Positions 61,510 through 64,000 of a stretch of 64,000 nucleotides of DNA are shown in pieces. The notes under the pieces were generated by a model. The model ran no database searches. It was not told where the DNA came from and saw only the letters and a list, made by a program, of their open reading frames with translations. This DNA is from an uncultured Rhodospirillales bacterium (GTDB taxonomy: Bacteria > Pseudomonadota > Alphaproteobacteria > Acetobacterales > Acetobacteraceae). A program made the translations under genes and the position numbers. Numbering within the stretch: position 1 is the stretch's first letter; each line of letters opens with the position of its first letter. The DNA is taken from assembly GCA_903835235.1 (NCBI GenBank), contig CAILMF010000079.1, positions 45,901 to 109,900 of the forward strand, in the 5' to 3' direction.

Positions 61510-61860
61510 TCACTCTTCTGGCGGCGGGGTTGGACGCAGCGCCACCGGCAGCGTAAACCAGTACTTGCTGCCGATCCAGGGTTCGTCGTTGCTGGCGCGC
61601 CAGTCGCGTTCGATAGTGCGCAGGATGCGCATCTTGCCTTGATCGGGCCAAGGCTTGGACCCGCCTTCACGCAGCAGGTCCACCGCCTGGAAGCCGCGGT
61701 CCAGCATCATGCCGAGAAGGGCCAATGTTCGATCCATGCAGGACAGGCCTGGATCAGCGTCACTGGCCATGTTGGCAGCGGCCATGATTTGTCCCATCCG
61801 GACAAAGTCGTGGTTCGTCTCCATGGCGAAGGATGCGATCCTGTCCGCCAAGGTGCTCAT
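61510..61860 (-). CDS. Putative immunity protein, second paralogue
   Basis: 116 aa, not recognised as a named family. It aligns end to end and without gaps with the product of 61913-62263: MSTLADRI against MDNLRTMI, ASDADPGLS against ASDADPNLS, then MLDRGFQAVDLL, KPWPDQGKM and ILRTIERDWRASNDEPWIGSKYWF. The acidic N-terminal half and tryptophan-rich C-terminal half are typical of small soluble inhibitors. It is last in a three-gene row behind a toxin-like gene. A duplicated immunity gene would fit protection against a second toxin variant (inference). There is a 52-bp gap to the first paralogue. Confidence 0.7.
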   Translation of the reverse strand: MSTLADRIASFAMETNHDFVRMGQIMAAANMASDADPGLSCMDRTLALLGMMLDRGFQAVDLLREGGSKPWPDQGKMRILRTIERDWRASNDEPWIGSKYWFTLPVALRPTPPPEE

Positions 61861-61912
61861 GTGACCCCTGGGTGCCGCGATGAGGGCGCCTGCCCGCTGC
61901 TTGGTAAACCCT

Positions 61913-62263
61913 TCATGCCTCTGGCGGCGGCGCAGGCCGCCGCGCCTCCGGTAGGTCGAACCAGTATTTCATGCCTAGCCACGGCTCGTCGTTCGTGGCG
62001 CGCCACTCGCGCTCGATGGTGCGAAGGATGTGCATTTTGCCCTGGTCCGGCCAGGGCTTGCACTTGCCTTCGGGCAGCAGGTCTACCGCCTGGAAGCCGC
62101 GGTCCAGCAGCATGCCGACAAGGGCAAGCGTGCGTTCCATGCGGGACAGGTTCGGGTCGGCGTCGCTCGCGGTATTGGCGGCAACGATAACATCCCAGAG
62201 ATTGCTACAGTCGTATCGGGCTGAATGGGCGAACTGCCCGATCATTGTGCGCAGGTTGTCCAC
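61913..62263 (-). CDS. Putative immunity protein, first paralogue
   Basis: 116 aa. I choose GTG 62263: AGGAGG lies exactly six bases upstream (62270-62275), and the resulting MDNLRTMIGQF aligns residue for residue with the start of the downstream paralogue, giving equal lengths. The longer frame from TTG 62284, which overlaps the toxin stop, is less likely. Conserved blocks are ASDADPNLSRMERTLALVG, LDRGFQAVDLLPEG, KPWPDQGKMHILRTIEREWRA and EPWLGMKYWFDLP. No signal or membrane segment. The position 17 bp downstream of a toxin-like gene suggests immunity function. Confidence 0.75.
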   Translation of the reverse strand: MDNLRTMIGQFAHSARYDCSNLWDVIVAANTASDADPNLSRMERTLALVGMLLDRGFQAVDLLPEGKCKPWPDQGKMHILRTIEREWRATNDEPWLGMKYWFDLPEARRPAPPPEA

Positions 62264-62280
62264 TTCTAGCCTCCTGAGGA

Positions 62281-62919
62281 TCAACGAAAATGGAGCCGAG
62301 TGATATTGCTAAGGCCCGGGATGTTGATGTCGACCGCTGGGGGACCGCTCGTCGACGTTGGGCGATAGCCGATGAAACTTCCATCCGGCAGCTTAATCGA
62401 GCGTCCGGCGCGGCCCGGCGGCGTAACATCGATGCCCCCGCGATCTCTGGTAAGCCTGTCGAACATGGCGCGGGCTGCGTCGTCTCCGCCGTCGAGTGTG
62501 CGGACCGTCGGCCTTGCGCCACCTTCGACGCGGCCGATGGGTTGGCCCCCAGGTGCCAGGATGTCCAGCAGGCTTTGCCGAGGCGCGCCACTGCCGGCCG
62601 GAGGCGTCGGCTGCGACGGTCCCGGCGCCTTGGGAAGTGGAGCGCCAGAGCGTAAGGGCGCACCTCCGCCCCTGACGCCGCCGCCACCCTCCAACAGGGA
62701 CTTTCCGCGCGCATCGTCAAATGGGTCCCGCCGGCGCGCCATGACAGGCACGACGCCGCCGGCGGTATCGGCGCCGTTGCAGTAAGGGTTGCTGCGCTCA
62801 TAAGCGCTGACCTCCTCCAACTTGCCGTCGCGGAAGCGGGTATAGCCCTGTACCGCAACGACGCAGCTTTGGCCGCCGGAGCCGCCTTGCATCTGTCCAG
62901 CGGTGGAAAATGCAGCCAT
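62281..62919 (-). CDS. Polymorphic-toxin-like protein with short C-terminal toxin domain
   Basis: 212 aa. Residues 1-50 hold a YTRFRDGKLEEVSAYERSNPYC segment, which recalls the YxRxDGxxV-type motif found in secreted or associated toxins. A Gly/Pro/Ala-rich linker (about 55-115) follows. The last 70 residues (ARAMFDRLTRDRGG, SIKLPDGSFIGYRP, PAVDINIPGLSNITRLHF) match the compact alpha-plus-beta ending common to CDI/Rhs-type toxin tips, where conserved polar residues sit in GYRPxS and the IDIN strand. The enzymatic class (probably nuclease) is inferred from family resemblance only. No PAAR, Rhs, FHA or signal region is attached. ATG 62919 follows GGAGACTCGGCC; putative immunity genes follow directly. 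Confidence 0.65.
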   Translation of the reverse strand: MAAFSTAGQMQGGSGGQSCVVAVQGYTRFRDGKLEEVSAYERSNPYCNGADTAGGVVPVMARRRDPFDDARGKSLLEGGGGVRGGGAPLRSGAPLPKAPGPSQPTPPAGSGAPRQSLLDILAPGGQPIGRVEGGARPTVRTLDGGDDAARAMFDRLTRDRGGIDVTPPGRAGRSIKLPDGSFIGYRPTSTSGPPAVDINIPGLSNITRLHFR

Positions 62920-63075
62920 GGCCGAGTCTCCAATAGAGCAATTTATTCCTATTAAAATCGCCCGCGGAAATCAAGAACAAATTGGCAACTATACGCTTGC
63001 CGCGTTGGCCCCAACCCGGCTTCCCTACGCCCCCCAACCACCGCTACCCTCCCCGAAACGCCTCCGGAGGAACCC
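62920..63075. promoter_or_regulatory. AT-rich divergent promoter region (toxin operon / cyclase gene)
   Basis: The stretch 62936-62992 is strikingly AT-rich for this genome (AATTTATTCCTATTAAAATC and AGAACAAATTGGCAACTATA). It separates the divergent toxin-like and cyclase genes. It probably holds the promoters of both; exact -35/-10 boxes cannot be fixed. AT enrichment is often seen at transferred modules. Confidence 0.5.
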
Positions 63076-63864
63076 ATGCCGCGCCGCATCGTCGATATCT
63101 CGGTCCCGCTCAAAGCCGGCATCAAATCCGACCCGGCCGGCTCGGAGCCCAAGATCACCTACTTCAACCACGAGCAAACCGGCCCGCGCATGGCCGACTA
63201 CATGGGCGTCCCGCTCTCCGCCCTGCCGGAAGGCCAGTACGCCGCGGTGGAACGCGTGGACATCTCCACCCATAACGGCACGCATATCGACGCGCCCTAC
63301 CACTTCTTCTCCCGCATGAATGAGCGCTTCATCCCCGGTGGCGAACCCTCCTGGCGGATCGACCAGGTGCCGCTGGAATGGTGCTTCCAGCCCGGCGTGA
63401 AGCTGGATTTTCGGCACTTCGAAAACGGCTACATCGTCCAGCCCGAGGATGTCGAAGCTGAACTCAAGCGCATCGGCCACACCCTGAAGCCGCTGGAAAT
63501 CGTCGTCATCAACACCCGCGCCGGCGCCCGCTATGGCGAGGATGACTACGTCGACAGCGGCTGCGGCATGTCGAAGGCCGCCACGCTGTGGATGCTGGAA
63601 CAGGGCATCCGCGTGGTCGGCACCGATGGCTGGTCCTGGGACCCGCCCTTCTCCTTCACCAAGAAGCGCATCGCCGAGGGCGGCAGCCCGGACCTGATCT
63701 GGGAAGGCCACCGCGCCGGGCGGGAGATCGGCTACAGCCACATCGAAAAGCTGCACAATCTGGAAAGCCTGCCGTCCAGCGGCTTCATCGTCAGTTGCCT
63801 GCCCGTGAAAGTGCACCAGGGCAGCGCCGGCTGGTGCCGCGCGGTGGCGATCTTCGAGGACTAG
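63076..63864 (+). CDS. Cyclase-family metal hydrolase (kynurenine formamidase-like)
   Basis: 262 aa. The metal motif STHNGTHIDAPYHF (about 65-78) has the HxGTHxDxPxH pattern of the cyclase/KynB family, and IVDISVPLKAGI opens the protein. GCGMSKAATLWMLEQGIRVVGTDGWSWDPPF (about 160-190) and IGYSHIEKLHNLESLPSSGFIVSCLPVKVHQGSAGWCRAVAIF give the dimer strands and C-terminal end. It hydrolyses an amide or ester; the substrate is not evident. ATG 63076 is preceded by GGAGGAACCC. Its TAG stop (63862-63864) coincides with the TA at the border of an IS630-like element. Confidence 0.9.
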   Translation: MPRRIVDISVPLKAGIKSDPAGSEPKITYFNHEQTGPRMADYMGVPLSALPEGQYAAVERVDISTHNGTHIDAPYHFFSRMNERFIPGGEPSWRIDQVPLEWCFQPGVKLDFRHFENGYIVQPEDVEAELKRIGHTLKPLEIVVINTRAGARYGEDDYVDSGCGMSKAATLWMLEQGIRVVGTDGWSWDPPFSFTKKRIAEGGSPDLIWEGHRAGREIGYSHIEKLHNLESLPSSGFIVSCLPVKVHQGSAGWCRAVAIFED

Positions 63865-64000
63865 AGCGGGATGCGATCAGGCTGAATCGAATTTGCTTCC
63901 CGACGCGGCGGGCGATCTGATTCAAGATGCTGGCTGGGTAGGAGGCCAGCATCGATGGGTGCACCCTATTCCCTCGACCTGCGTCAGCGCGTTGTGGCAG
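63862..64000 (+). mobile_element. IS630-family insertion sequence, left end (cut by window)
   Basis: Starts at TA followed by GAGCGGGATGCGATCAGGCT, a terminal-repeat-like sequence of the kind flanking IS630/Tc1-mariner-type elements, which insert at TA (family knowledge). The transposase begins at 63955. The element overlaps the last two bases of the cyclase stop codon. The right end is outside the window. Confidence 0.65.
63955..64000 (+). CDS. IS630-family transposase, N-terminal fragment (cut by window)
   Basis: The first 15 codons read MGAPYSLDLRQRVVA, the usual start of IS630 transposases (M-x-x-PYSxDLRxRVV, beginning of the helix-turn-helix). AGGAGG lies eight or so bases before the ATG. 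The rest of the gene, including the DDE part, is beyond base 64000. Confidence 0.8.
   Translation, partial: MGAPYSLDLRQRVVA

Noticed and set aside
62261..62284. TTG 62284 as start of the first putative immunity gene
   Set aside because: It lacks a ribosome-binding site and breaks the gap-free alignment with the paralogue, whereas GTG 62263 has AGGAGG at six bases and equal length.

Overview
The window looks like the chromosome of a high-GC alphaproteobacterium, most likely a member of the Acetobacteraceae (Roseomonas-like). The reasons are GC-rich coding on both strands, an EipB-type envelope protein, an HWE-family sensor kinase, a Bug-type tricarboxylate-family binding protein and an MCP-PilZ fusion. 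No rRNA, tRNA or CRISPR array was seen. Both window ends cut genes: an ABC permease at the left and an IS630-type transposase at the right.

Layout. 1-5.4 kb: a polyamine-type ABC importer operon (minus strand) with two permeases, one ATPase and three tandem paralogous binding proteins. 5.5-9.5 kb: DUF938 methyltransferase and a PAS-rich HWE kinase, flanked by two copies of a 102-bp hairpin repeat. 9.5-14.7 kb: 2-hydroxyacid dehydrogenase, MCP-PilZ receptor, cupredoxin, a di-haem peroxidase gene broken by one in-frame TAG, and a GNAT acetyltransferase. 14.8-21.5 kb: an orphan HME-type RND pump, a TonB-dependent receptor with a Zur-like site upstream, and a divergent DUF1080 protein. 21.6-29.3 kb: selO, small hydrolases, a flavin reductase, htpG and an ABC-F ATPase. 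29.4-35.5 kb: Bug protein, GMC oxidoreductase, PhnZ-like HD protein, SMP-30 lactonase-like protein and a D-aminoacylase-type amidohydrolase.

35.6-45 kb is the most unusual part. It holds a caspase-like protein whose catalytic His is replaced by Gln, a 192-aa partner, a divergent animal-type haem peroxidase with a 139-aa partner, a SARP/BTAD regulator, an orphan YcaO-domain protein and a small histidine-kinase-like protein with a degenerate ATPase half. The divergent promoter between the caspase-like and peroxidase operons contains four copies of CAGCGTGA, as two direct pairs in inverted orientation with an 11-bp period in each pair. That is the spacing expected of SARP operators, so the regulator probably ties both operons together. 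I know of no described system with this composition.

45-64 kb: a PBP1A-type enzyme, an LLM flavoprotein, a two-subunit Tat-exported molybdenum hydroxylase, and an MBL/SDR/FAH/altronate-dehydratase group that fits non-phosphorylative sugar-acid breakdown. Core genes follow (eipB, aspS, rnd). A short polymorphic-toxin-like gene comes next, with two tandem paralogous putative immunity genes, then a cyclase-family hydrolase with an IS630-type element starting at its stop codon.
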